The notes below the pieces were generated by a model. It ran no database searches. It saw only the letters and a program-made list of their open reading frames with translations, and was not told where the DNA came from. Shown here one piece after another: positions 14,342 to 21,828 of a DNA stretch of 30,594 nt. Position numbers and translations under genes: made by a program. How positions within the stretch are numbered: the stretch's first letter is position 1; the number at the start of each line of letters is the position of its first letter. This stretch comes from Micromonosporaceae bacterium (GTDB lineage Bacteria > Actinomycetota > Actinomycetes > Mycobacteriales > Micromonosporaceae), in NCBI GenBank assembly GCA_019690055.1, contig JADGGF010000004.1, forward strand, positions 1 to 30,594, in the 5' to 3' direction.

Positions 14342-15358
14342 ATGAGGATCGCGCTGCTCGGTCCGATCACGTGGCGCACCCCGCCCCGGGCGTACGGTCC
14401 GTGGGAGCAGGTGGTCTCCCTGCTCGCGGACGGGCTGGCCGCGCGGGGCGTGGACGTCACGCTCTTCGCGACCCTCGACTCGGTGACCCCCGCCGCGGTG
14501 GATGGCGTGTGCCCGCGGCCGTACGGCGAGGACCCCACGCTCGACGGGCGCGTCTGGGAGGCGCTGCACGTCGGGCACTGCCTGGCCCGCAGCGGCGAGT
14601 TCGACCTCGTCCACAACCATCTCGACTGGCTGCCACTGGCCATGGCCCGGGTCTGGCGGGCGCCGCTGCTCACGACCGTGCACGGCTTCTCGTCGCCGGC
14701 GATCCTGCCGGCCTACCAGGCCGCCGCCGCGGCCGGGGCCCGGTTCGTATCGATCTCGAACGCCGACCGGGCCGAAGGGTTGCCGTACGTCGCCACGATC
14801 TACCACGGCATCGACGTCAGCCAGTTCCCGTTCCGCGCCCGCCCGGGCGAGCACCTCGTCGCGTTCGGCCGGATCCATCCCGACAAGGGCACGGCCGACG
14901 CGATTGAGATCGCTCGCCGGGCGGGCCGCCCGCTGGTCATCTGCGGTCCGGTGCACGACCGGGCCTACTACGCCGAGCGCGTCGAGCCGCACATCGACGG
15001 CGAGCGGGTGCGCTACCTCGGCAACGTGGGCCCGGCCGACCGGGCCGAGGTGCTGGGCGGGGCGGTGGCTCTCCTGCACCCGATCGGCTTCGCCGAGCCG
15101 TTCGGCTTGTCGGTCGTGGAGGCGATGATGTGCGGTACCCCGGTCCTGGCCTACCCGAAAGGTGCTATGCCTGAACTGATCGAGCCTGGACGGACCGGCC
15201 TGCTCGTGGACTCGGTCGAGGCGGCGGCGGACGCGGTGGCGGACGCGGCCCGCCTGGACCGCAGCCAGGTTCGCGACATCGCGGAGAGTCGTTTTTCCGC
15301 GGCGCGCATGGTTGACGAATACCTCCATCTGTACGAGAAGATCGTCGCCGACACCTAG
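14342..15358 (+). CDS. GT4 family glycosyltransferase
   Basis: A 338-aa GT-B fold transferase using a nucleotide sugar. It starts with the Gly-rich MRIALLGPITWRTPPRAYGPWEQVV typical of GT4. It has VHNHLDW and TVHGF in the N-terminal domain, VAFGRIHPDKGT at the donor-phosphate loop (residues ~174-185), and EPFGLSVVEAMMCGTPVLAY (E-x7-E, nucleotide-sugar binding) at ~259-278. No membrane segment or signal peptide is seen, so it is cytoplasmic. GGAGAGG 9 nt before the ATG is provided by the last 21-bp repeat. It follows the first glycosyltransferase by 52 bp and precedes GH130 by 17 bp, so all three should be one transcript. The linkage made is unknown; the GH130 partner hints at mannose. Confidence 0.88.
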   Translation: MRIALLGPITWRTPPRAYGPWEQVVSLLADGLAARGVDVTLFATLDSVTPAAVDGVCPRPYGEDPTLDGRVWEALHVGHCLARSGEFDLVHNHLDWLPLAMARVWRAPLLTTVHGFSSPAILPAYQAAAAAGARFVSISNADRAEGLPYVATIYHGIDVSQFPFRARPGEHLVAFGRIHPDKGTADAIEIARRAGRPLVICGPVHDRAYYAERVEPHIDGERVRYLGNVGPADRAEVLGGAVALLHPIGFAEPFGLSVVEAMMCGTPVLAYPKGAMPELIEPGRTGLLVDSVEAAADAVADAARLDRSQVRDIAESRFSAARMVDEYLHLYEKIVADT

Positions 15359-15375
15359 CGAAGCGAAAGGACGCC

Positions 15376-16359
15376 ATGGCCGCCGACCCGCCCGCGCCCG
15401 TGCGCGCCGCAGATCTCTTCGTGCGTCATCCCGCCAACCCCATCCTCACGGCGGACGCCTGGCCCTACGCCGTCAACACGGTGTTCAATCCGGGCGCCAC
15501 GACGACCCCGGATGGTGGCACCGTGCTGGTGTGCCGGGTGGAGGACCGCCGGGGGGTGTCCCACCTCACGGTCGCCCGCAGCGACGACGGGGTGAGCGGT
15601 TGGCGCGTGGACCCCAAGCCGCTGCTGGCGGGAGACGAGGACGATCCCACCAACCGCTGGGGCGTGGAGGACCCCCGGGTCACCCGGGTCGACGCCATGG
15701 ATGGATGGGTCATCGCCTATACGGCCTACGGCCCCGCCGGCCCCTGCGTGGCGCTGGCGCTGACCCGGGACTTCGAGACGGTCGAGCAGCTCGGCGTGGT
15801 CATGCCGCCCGAGGACAAGAACGCCTGCCTGCTGCCGCGGAAGATCGACGGGAATTTCATCCTCTTCCATCGACCGACATCGTCGAGTTCCCACCGGGCG
15901 GACGTGTGGCTCTCCCGGTCGAGCGACCTGCGCGCCTGGTCCAACCCGGAGCCGGTGCTGGCGGCGCGCGCCGGCACGTGGTGGGACTCCGTTCGGATCG
16001 GCATGGGTCCGCCGCCGCTGGAGACCGAGCACGGCTGGCTCGGGATCTACCACGGCGTGCGCAACACCGTGGCCGGACCCGCCTACCGGGCCGGTCTGGT
16101 GCTGCTCGACCTGGCCGACCCGTCGGTGGTCAAGCACCGCAGCCCCGAGTGGGTGCTCTCGCCGGCGACGGACTACGAGCGCCAGGGCGACGTGCCGAAC
16201 GTGGTCTTCCCCAGCGGTCTGGTGCACGATCCCGCCACCGATGAGCTGCGGCTCTACTACGGGGCGGCCGACACCAGCATCGCCGTCGCCACCGCCCGGC
16301 TCTCCGAGGTGCTCGCCTACCTGCTCACCTGCCCGGAGGGCGAGACCATCGAGAGCTGA
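15376..16359 (+). CDS. GH130 family beta-mannoside phosphorylase-type enzyme
   Basis: A 327-aa five-bladed beta-propeller of GH130. Family marks are the N-terminal HPANPILTADAWPYAVNTVFNPGA, CRVEDRRG, the catalytic WGVEDPRVT (Asp of VEDPR, residue ~98), KNACLLPRKIDGNFILFHRP, WWDSVRIGMGPPPLET, GIYHGV and the C-terminal LRLYYGAADTSIAVATA. GH130 enzymes mostly phosphorolyse beta-1,4- or beta-1,2-mannosides to mannose 1-phosphate; a few are hydrolases lacking phosphate-binding basic residues. Arg and His residues at the expected places are present, which favours a phosphorylase, but the exact linkage cannot be read. AAAGGA lies 6 nt before the ATG. There is no signal peptide, so the substrate is intracellular, plausibly the product of the two upstream transferases. 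Confidence 0.9.
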   Translation: MAADPPAPVRAADLFVRHPANPILTADAWPYAVNTVFNPGATTTPDGGTVLVCRVEDRRGVSHLTVARSDDGVSGWRVDPKPLLAGDEDDPTNRWGVEDPRVTRVDAMDGWVIAYTAYGPAGPCVALALTRDFETVEQLGVVMPPEDKNACLLPRKIDGNFILFHRPTSSSSHRADVWLSRSSDLRAWSNPEPVLAARAGTWWDSVRIGMGPPPLETEHGWLGIYHGVRNTVAGPAYRAGLVLLDLADPSVVKHRSPEWVLSPATDYERQGDVPNVVFPSGLVHDPATDELRLYYGAADTSIAVATARLSEVLAYLLTCPEGETIES

Positions 16360-16391
16360 CGCTCGGCGTCACCGGCCCGGCCGGCTGAGCG
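16360..16391 (+). terminator. Terminator-like hairpin after GH130
   Basis: CGCTC (16360-16364) pairs with GAGCG (16387-16391), enclosing CCGGC-CCG-GCCGG (16372-16384). The structure starts at the base after the GH130 stop. There is no U-tract. It probably closes the glycosyltransferase/GH130 operon. Confidence 0.5.
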
Positions 16392-16518
16392 GTTGCCGCT
16401 GCGCCGCTGCCCCGGTCCGCGTTCCTCCGACCGGCCACAGTGGACTCACGCCTGCTCGTGATCCCGCCGCGTGAGCCGTACGGTTGCCGGTCCGACCCGA
16501 CGCTGACGCCGGGAACGG

Positions 16519-16524
16519 TATCGT
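16519..16524 (+). promoter_or_regulatory. -10 element, leaderless promoter of the Ddn-like gene
   Basis: TATCGT ends 7 nt before the ATG at 16532 and no Shine-Dalgarno sequence is present, so the message probably starts at the ATG. A CCACAGTGGA palindrome (16435-16444) lies about 75 bp further upstream. Confidence 0.5.
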
Positions 16525-16531
16525 CGCAGTC

Positions 16532-16969
16532 ATGGCGATCGAGGGAGAGTACGAGCCCAGCCCGACCGCATGGGTTCGCGAGCACGTAGAGAAGATCACC
16601 CAGAGCGGGACCACCACCGTCGCCACCATCAAGGGCCGCCCGGTGGTCCTGCTGACCATGCGCGGCGCCCGCAGCGGCAAGGTGCGCAAGGTTCCGGTCA
16701 TGCGGGTCGAGCACGACGGGGCCTATGCGGTCGTGGCCTCCAAGGGCGGCGCACCCGCCCACCCGCTGTGGTACTACAACCTCAAGGCCAACCCCACCGT
16801 CGAGTTGCAGGACGACACCCAGGTCCACACCTACGTTGCCCGGGAGGTGGAGGGGGCCGAGCGCGACCTGTGGTGGGAGCGGGCCGTCGCCGCCTTCCCC
16901 GACTACGCCGAGTACCAGCAGCGGACGAGCCGTCGCATCCCCGTCTTCGTGCTGGAACGCGCCGACTGA
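16532..16969 (+). CDS. Deazaflavin (F420)-dependent nitroreductase family protein
   Basis: A 145-aa split-barrel protein of the Ddn/FGD-linked F420H2-dependent oxidoreductase family. Landmarks are LLTMRGARSGKVRKVPVMRVEHDGAYAVVASKGGAPAHPLWYYNLKANPTVELQ (residues ~40-92), which contains the RSGK phosphate-binding loop and the W-Y-NL-ANP motif, and a C-terminal WWERAVAAFPDYAEYQQRTSRRIPVFVLE. Such enzymes reduce quinones, nitro compounds or other acceptors with F420H2. The natural substrate is unknown. The length fits the family, and the ATG at 16532 is supported by the -10 spacing; in-frame upstream codons to 16484 are unlikely to be translated. F420 enzymes are typical of actinobacteria. Confidence 0.9.
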   Translation: MAIEGEYEPSPTAWVREHVEKITQSGTTTVATIKGRPVVLLTMRGARSGKVRKVPVMRVEHDGAYAVVASKGGAPAHPLWYYNLKANPTVELQDDTQVHTYVAREVEGAERDLWWERAVAAFPDYAEYQQRTSRRIPVFVLERAD

Positions 16970-16985
16970 TCCACCGTGGGCTGGC

Positions 16986-17417
16986 TCAGGCCCCCACCTG
17001 GGCTCGCATCGCGATCACGTACGGGTCGGCACACGGCTGGTTCGGATCGGCATCGAAGACCGCGATCAACTCAGCGGTGTCGGCGAGCCGGGCCCGCAGC
17101 TCGCGCCAGGCCCACAGGTTCGGGTGCGGCTGGCTCGTGTCCGCCTCCGCCGGCGCGAGCAGCTCGATCGCTCGGTCCAGGTCGCCGGGGGTCAGCCGGT
17201 ACGACGCCGACCCCTGGCGATGGCCGCAGACCGTGGCCATGATGACCGCCGGGAGCTGGTGCCGCTCGGTATTGATCCGCGCGAACTCCACGCCGTCGCC
17301 GACCCGTCGGCCCACCCCGAACGCGGCCGGCGGCTGCCACCCGGGAATCGCCGCCTCGAACCGGTCCCGCGCCGCCACGATCTCCTCCAGCGTGGCCCAC
17401 CGTTCCGTCTCACTCAC
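16986..17417 (-). CDS. Conserved small protein of unknown function
   Basis: A 143-aa protein I cannot name. It begins VSETERWATLEEIVAARDRFEAAIPGWQPP, continues through a likely beta-alpha region (EFARINTERHQLPAVIMATVCGH) and has a helical C-terminal half rich in Ala, Arg and Asp (LDRAIELLAPAEAD, LRARLADTAELIAVFDADP). There is no membrane helix, signal peptide or known catalytic motif. The GTG at 17417 follows AAAGGGA at 8-nt spacing; codons up to 17507 are in frame but lack a ribosome site. It is convergent with the Ddn-like gene (16-bp gap) and divergent from the TIR-NB-ARC gene, with 115 bp between starts, so it might share regulation with it. Coding character (GC3 bias, full frame) is good. 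Confidence 0.7.
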   Translation of the reverse strand: MSETERWATLEEIVAARDRFEAAIPGWQPPAAFGVGRRVGDGVEFARINTERHQLPAVIMATVCGHRQGSASYRLTPGDLDRAIELLAPAEADTSQPHPNLWAWRELRARLADTAELIAVFDADPNQPCADPYVIAMRAQVGA

Positions 17418-17532
17418 GAGGTTGTCCCTTTCTCGATCCCGCTGGAAGGCTACCCGCGGTTGCTGGGCAGACGATGCGGCAATGGCTGGTCGTTGGATGC
17501 TTGCCATTGCCTCGACCTGCCACAGTGGACGG

Positions 17533-20106
17533 GTGCGCGTCTTCGTGTCGTACGCGACGGAGGACCGGCAACGGGCCGAATGGGTCGCCCAGCAACTCCG
17601 CCAGGCCGGCTACGAGGTCGAGATCGACATCGACTGGCGTTACGGCGACAACTTCATGGACCGGATGCGCGAGGCTCTCGAAGCGTGCGACGCCATGGTC
17701 GCGCTCTTCTCCCCGGCCTACTTCGCGAAGAAGTACACCCTGATGGAGCTCAACGCGTGGCTGGCCGGCCGGGAGACGGGCCTGGTGCCGCTGCGCATCG
17801 CCAGCGGTGATGTGCCGACCTTCTACCGGCCCTACATCTACACCGACCTCGTCGGCCTGCCCGAGGAGATGGCCCGCCAGGTCCTGGTGAGCGCCGTCGC
17901 CGGGCAGCCCGGCCCGGTGACCGTACGGCCGCGGCGCCCGGCCGACATCGGCCTGGGCGCGGCCCGATCGCTGCCCCGGACCTGGTCGGTGCCGGCCCGC
18001 AACCTCGGCTTCGTGGGCCGTGACCGTCTCCTGACCGACCTACGGGAGCGGCTGACCGCCGGATCGCGGGCGGTGGTGCAGGCGCTGCACGGCTGGGGTG
18101 GCGTCGGCAAGACACAGCTCGCGATCGAGTACGCCCATCGGTTCGCCCGCGAGTACGACTTTGTGGGGTGGCTCGACTCCCAGAGACCCGAGCTGATCGA
18201 CGATCAGGCGGCCACCATCGCCGTCACCGCGGGCATCGTCTCCGCCGACACCCCCACCCGCGAGGCCGCCCTTCGGCTGAAGGAACGCCTGCGCGCGCAG
18301 AGCGGCTGGCTGCTGATCTTCGACAACGCCGAGAAGCCGGACGACATCCGGGACTGGCTGCCCGGCGGCGAGGGTCACGTCATCATCACCTCCCGCCACC
18401 GCGCCTGGCACGGCCTGGCGGCCGCCGTCGAGGTCGATGTGTTCACCCGAGGCGAGTCGATCGAGTTCCTGAGGGAACAGGCCGGCCTTGACGAGGCGGA
18501 CGCCGATTCGCTCGCGCAGGCGCTGGGTGACCTTCCGTTGGCGATCGCCCAGGCGGCCGGCTACCTGGTCAGCACCGGCGTGACCCCGCTCCGCTACCAG
18601 ACGATGCTCGCCGAGCACGCCGCCCGCGTGCTGCAGCACGGCACGCCCACCGGCTACCCGGCGCCGCTGGCCGCGTCGATCACGCTCTCGCTGCAGCGGC
18701 TCGCCGACACGAACCCGGCGGCGCTGGCCATGGTGCGCGTCTGCGCCCGGCTCGCGCCCGAGCCGCTGCCGGTCGACTGGTTCCTCAACCCGGACATCGA
18801 GGAGCGCCCCGCGCCCCTGCGAGCCATCGACGCCTCCGACCTCTACGCCGCCGCCGGCACGCTCGGCAGCCTCGGCCTGGCCCGCCCCACCCCGGACGGC
18901 CTGGTCCTGCACCGCCTCACCCAGGCCGTGATCACCGACTCCCTCACCGACGCCGAACGCGCCGAGACCGCGGCCGCCGCCACCGCCCTCGTGGTCGCCA
19001 CCAGACCCACCGAGACGGCCAACCCTCGATGCTGGCCGACCTGGCAGACCCTGCTCCCCCACATCCTCGCGCTTGACCCGACGGCCAGCGCCGACGCCCG
19101 ACTCCGCCGAACCGCCGTCAACGCCGTCCGGTACCAGGCTCGCCGGGGCGACTACCGGTCCGCCCACACGCTCGCCGAGCAGCTGTCCACCGCCTGGGCC
19201 ACGAGCCTCGGTCCCGAGCACCCGGACACGCTCGCCGCGGCCAACCGCGTCGGCGAGATGCTGCGCTCCCTCGGTGACTACGCCGCCGCCGCCGAGGTAC
19301 ACCGGCGCACCCTCGAATCACGTCGCCGAGTCCTCGGGGAGGAGCATCCGGACACACTGAAGAGCGCAAACAACCTCGCGATGGCCCTCCGTGGTCTCGG
19401 CGATCTCGCCGCCGCCCGCGACCTGCACGAGCAAACCCTCGCGACTCGCCGGCGGGTCCTCGGCGACGACCACCCCGACACCCGCAACAGCGCCAGCAAC
19501 CTCGCGTTCACGCTGCGCCTCCTCGGCGAGCACACCGCCGCCCGCGACATCCACGAACAGGTGCTCGCCACCCGACGCCGCCTCCTCGGCGACGACCACC
19601 CCGCCACCCTCATCAGCGCGAACAACCTCGCCGTGACCTTGCGTGAGCTCGGCGACTACGCCGCGGCCCGCGAGATCCACGAACAGGTGCTCGCCACCCG
19701 ACGCCGCCTCCTCGGCGACGACCACCCCGCCACCCTCATCAGCGCACACAGCCTGGCCGAAACCCTGCGTGACCTCGGCGACTACGCCGCCGCCCGCGAG
19801 ATCCACGAACAAACCCTCACCGCGCGCCGTCGCATCCTCGGCGACGACCACCCCAGCACGCTGATCAGCGCCCACAACCTCGCGGAAACCCTGCACGCCC
19901 TCGGCGAGCACACCGCCGCCCGCGACCTTCTCCGACAGACCCTCGCCACGCGGCGTCGCGTCCTCGGCGACCGCCACCTCGTCACTCTCGCCACCGCCCG
20001 CAGGCTCATTCAGATCCTGCGCTTCCTCGGCGACAACGCGGCCGCTGACGAGTTGGAAGCCGAGTTCCCTCGGGCGCCGGAGCAGACGAGTCCCGACCAC
20101 CGGTAA
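17533..20106 (+). CDS. TIR-NB-ARC-TPR protein (NLR-like)
   Basis: An 857-aa STAND-type protein. A TIR domain covers residues ~1-130 (VRVFVSYATEDRQRAEWV, LFSPAYFAKKYTLMELNAW), with Glu72 at the place of the NADase catalytic glutamate. An NB-ARC ATPase follows: P-loop GWGGVGKTQLA (~187-197), Walker B LLIFDNAEKPDDI (~259), IITSRH and LGDLPLAIAQAAGYL. From ~535 there are about seven 42-residue TPR_10-like repeats (LGDxHPxTLxSAxNLAxxLRxLGDYxAAxxIHEQ). By family knowledge such proteins sense a ligand with the repeats, oligomerise through NB-ARC and use TIR to destroy NAD+ or make a signal; an antiphage or abortive role is likely but unproven here. The GTG is chosen because the TIR fold starts at once; an ATG at 17482 is also in frame. 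No clear ribosome site. Confidence 0.88.
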   Translation: MRVFVSYATEDRQRAEWVAQQLRQAGYEVEIDIDWRYGDNFMDRMREALEACDAMVALFSPAYFAKKYTLMELNAWLAGRETGLVPLRIASGDVPTFYRPYIYTDLVGLPEEMARQVLVSAVAGQPGPVTVRPRRPADIGLGAARSLPRTWSVPARNLGFVGRDRLLTDLRERLTAGSRAVVQALHGWGGVGKTQLAIEYAHRFAREYDFVGWLDSQRPELIDDQAATIAVTAGIVSADTPTREAALRLKERLRAQSGWLLIFDNAEKPDDIRDWLPGGEGHVIITSRHRAWHGLAAAVEVDVFTRGESIEFLREQAGLDEADADSLAQALGDLPLAIAQAAGYLVSTGVTPLRYQTMLAEHAARVLQHGTPTGYPAPLAASITLSLQRLADTNPAALAMVRVCARLAPEPLPVDWFLNPDIEERPAPLRAIDASDLYAAAGTLGSLGLARPTPDGLVLHRLTQAVITDSLTDAERAETAAAATALVVATRPTETANPRCWPTWQTLLPHILALDPTASADARLRRTAVNAVRYQARRGDYRSAHTLAEQLSTAWATSLGPEHPDTLAAANRVGEMLRSLGDYAAAAEVHRRTLESRRRVLGEEHPDTLKSANNLAMALRGLGDLAAARDLHEQTLATRRRVLGDDHPDTRNSASNLAFTLRLLGEHTAARDIHEQVLATRRRLLGDDHPATLISANNLAVTLRELGDYAAAREIHEQVLATRRRLLGDDHPATLISAHSLAETLRDLGDYAAAREIHEQTLTARRRILGDDHPSTLISAHNLAETLHALGEHTAARDLLRQTLATRRRVLGDRHLVTLATARRLIQILRFLGDNAAADELEAEFPRAPEQTSPDHR
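19549..19745 (+). repeat. 126-bp period TPR repeats with a 71-bp identical pair
   Basis: Within the TPR region, 19549-19619 and 19675-19745 are identical over 71 bp, offset by exactly one 126-bp repeat unit, including synonymous positions. Flanking units of the same period are more diverged. This shows a recent tandem duplication or gene conversion inside the ligand-sensing part of the TIR-NB-ARC protein. Confidence 0.88.
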
Positions 20107-20119
20107 GTGGGGGATTCGC

Positions 20120-20164
20120 CGTCCAGGGGCGAGCTGGACGCCGGTGGGCGCGGCGTCGGCGCCC
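20120..20164. terminator. Double hairpin between convergent genes
   Basis: CGTCCAG (20120-20126) pairs with CTGGACG (20134-20140), and GGGCGC (20146-20151) pairs with GCGCCC (20159-20164). Both lie in the 122-bp gap between the TIR-NB-ARC stop and the end of the kinase gene on the other strand, and can fold from either strand, so a bidirectional terminator is likely. Confidence 0.6.
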
Positions 20165-20228
20165 AAGCTCCGTGCCGTCCACATCGGACACTTCCCTACG
20201 ATGCGCGGCGATGAGCCTTTGGGTGTGC

Positions 20229-21155
20229 CTAGGTAGCCTCGATGCGCTGCGCCAGGAGCAGGGCGACGTCGAGGGCGCGGGTGGTCGGGGCCGTGGGGTC
20301 TTCGGCGGTCCAGACTTCGGAGAGGACGGCACCGACGAAGCCCCAGGCAGCCACGCGATCGGGGTCCATCCCGAGACCGTCGGCGAGTTGTTCGAGGCGG
20401 GCCGGCACCAATGCGAGCAGGGCCGGATCGCGATTGTCTGGATCGGGGTTATAAAGCATCGGCCCCACTTCGGCGCCCGGGTCCCCGACCACGCCGTGCG
20501 GGTCGATCGCCAGCCACGGCGCGCGGGCGGCCCGCAGCACGTTGTCGTGGTGCAGGTCGCCGTGCAGCACCACCCGCGACGCCGCGCTGGCGCACAGCTC
20601 GTCGGAGAGCCCCAACGCCCGCGTGACCAGCCGGCGAGGGAGCGGTGAGTCGCCCGGATGGCGCGCCAGGTACGCCGCGAAGGTTCGGCGGTTGCGAACC
20701 CCGAGTTCCGGCACCGACGGCAACGAACCAGGCAGCGGGCGGTGCAGGCGCCGCATGACCGTGATGATCGCGGCGGTGGCGATGAGGTCCTTGGCCGGGA
20801 CGAGGGGCCGGGCCGACTCGCCGGGGGTGGCCAGCTCCAGCAGCAGCGCGCCCCGGGCGAGGTCGGCCGCCAGGAGCCGTACGGCTCCCGCACCGGCAAA
20901 GTGGCGCAGAGCCGCGGCCTCACTGCCCACCTCGACCGCCTGCGGCGGACCGAGCTTCAACACCGCCTCGCCCCCGCCCGCCTGGCGGACGCGACCCACC
21001 CAGTGGTAGGTCATGGGCAGCGGGGCGACCACGGTCAACCCCCAGTCCTGGGTCACCGAGTCGAGCAGCGCCGGCAGGTCGTCGAGGAATCGCCGGCCGT
21101 CGGCTCCCCAGGCGGCGACCACGTTGCGGGCCAGGACGGGCGGGATCGCCTCCAC
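20229..21155 (-). CDS. APH(6)/hydroxyurea-type phosphotransferase
   Basis: A 308-aa kinase of the aminoglycoside/hydroxyurea resistance family (APH_6_hur). The N-lobe has YHWVGRV and EAVLKLGPP with the ATP-binding Lys. The C-lobe has the catalytic loop VLHGDLHHDNVL (residues ~194-205) and the Mg-binding IDPHGVVGDPGAEVGPM. Length and motif order are as in APH(6) streptomycin kinases. In actinobacteria many such genes are chromosomal homologs that give no resistance, so a resistance role cannot be assumed; self-protection or small-molecule phosphorylation are options. The GTG start lies 17 bp downstream of the Mth938-type gene on the same strand, so the two are probably co-transcribed. No own ribosome site is obvious. 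The TIR-NB-ARC gene converges on it. Confidence 0.85.
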   Translation of the reverse strand: MEAIPPVLARNVVAAWGADGRRFLDDLPALLDSVTQDWGLTVVAPLPMTYHWVGRVRQAGGGEAVLKLGPPQAVEVGSEAAALRHFAGAGAVRLLAADLARGALLLELATPGESARPLVPAKDLIATAAIITVMRRLHRPLPGSLPSVPELGVRNRRTFAAYLARHPGDSPLPRRLVTRALGLSDELCASAASRVVLHGDLHHDNVLRAARAPWLAIDPHGVVGDPGAEVGPMLYNPDPDNRDPALLALVPARLEQLADGLGMDPDRVAAWGFVGAVLSEVWTAEDPTAPTTRALDVALLLAQRIEAT

Positions 21156-21172
21156 CGCTTCGTGACTACCGG

Positions 21173-21583
21173 TCAGCAGCTGGAGTGGAACAGCCCACCG
21201 ACCGTGGTGGTCTCAGCCAGCTCGTTGTAGATGCGCACCGCCTCGCGGGTCGGGGCGACGTGCACGACGATCGACCGCTGCTCGAGGTACTCGATGGTGG
21301 ACCGGGGAACCCGCAGCAGCATCTCCATGCCCTGCGACAGCACGACCACGGTGGCGCCGTTGTTGATCAGATCGTCGACGTCGCGACACTGGATGCCCGG
21401 CTCGTGCTGGGTGCCCGACAGGCTCCAGTCCCACAGCCGACCGCCACCCGGGTAGAGCTTGAAGTCCTTGCCCACCCCGAGGCCCTCGACCTCCATCCGT
21501 CCCCAGGAGAGGTCGAGCACACGCGGCGACCGGTTCAGGTCGGTCCAGCCGACCCAACCGAACGTCAGCTCATCGATCGTCAC
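21173..21583 (-). CDS. Mth938/NDUFAF3-like domain protein
   Basis: A 136-aa single-domain protein of the Mth938/DUF498 fold. It starts VTIDELTFGWVGW, then has DFKLYPGGGRLWDWSLSGTQHEPGIQ (the H-x-PGI motif), VDDLINNGATVVVLSQGMEMLLRV, EYLEQRSIVVHVAPTREAVRIYNELA and ends in GGLFHSSC, the usual VAAxLHxTC-type tail. The eukaryotic relative NDUFAF3 helps assemble respiratory complex I; the bacterial role is not known. The GTG at 21583 is where the domain begins; upstream in-frame codons to 21616 add only low-quality residues. It is the first gene of a two-gene unit with the APH(6)-type kinase and is divergent from hutU, sharing a ~245-bp regulatory gap. Confidence 0.8.
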   Translation of the reverse strand: MTIDELTFGWVGWTDLNRSPRVLDLSWGRMEVEGLGVGKDFKLYPGGGRLWDWSLSGTQHEPGIQCRDVDDLINNGATVVVLSQGMEMLLRVPRSTIEYLEQRSIVVHVAPTREAVRIYNELAETTTVGGLFHSSC

Positions 21584-21695
21584 GTTGCCACCCAGCCCCA
21601 CTGCAGCCCGGGACACCTTACCGTCTGCTACACGACAGTACTGGCCTGACCACCCGAACCGTGGGACGCGCGCCGATTCCGGCTCAGATGGATGA

Positions 21696-21755
21696 GGCCC
21701 GGACGGATCCGGCCCAGTCGGACGGGGCTCCGGCCGGACCAGGCCCGGACGGATC
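21696..21755 (+). promoter_or_regulatory. 14-bp direct repeats upstream of hutU
   Basis: GGCCCGGACGGATC occurs at 21696-21709 and again at 21742-21755, 46 bp apart, between the divergent Mth938-type gene and hutU. TACCCT (21787-21792) further downstream could be the hut -10. The repeats may bind a regulator of the hut operon; none is encoded in the window. Function is inference. Confidence 0.35.
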
Positions 21756-21828
21756 GGGCCGGTCGCGTTGGTCGGTCGCGCCCGGATACCCTTCGGCAGA
21801 AGGGCAGGCGGTCAAAGGAGACGGCCAG

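Noticed and set aside
14045..15328. Minus-strand frame opposite the second glycosyltransferase, with MSLGPTW-like repeats
   Set aside because: The repeats are simply the antisense of the 21-bp DNA array; the sense gene is clear.
20229..21155. Calling the APH(6)-type gene an acquired resistance gene
   Set aside because: Base and codon use match its neighbours and no mobile element flanks it; it looks chromosomal.
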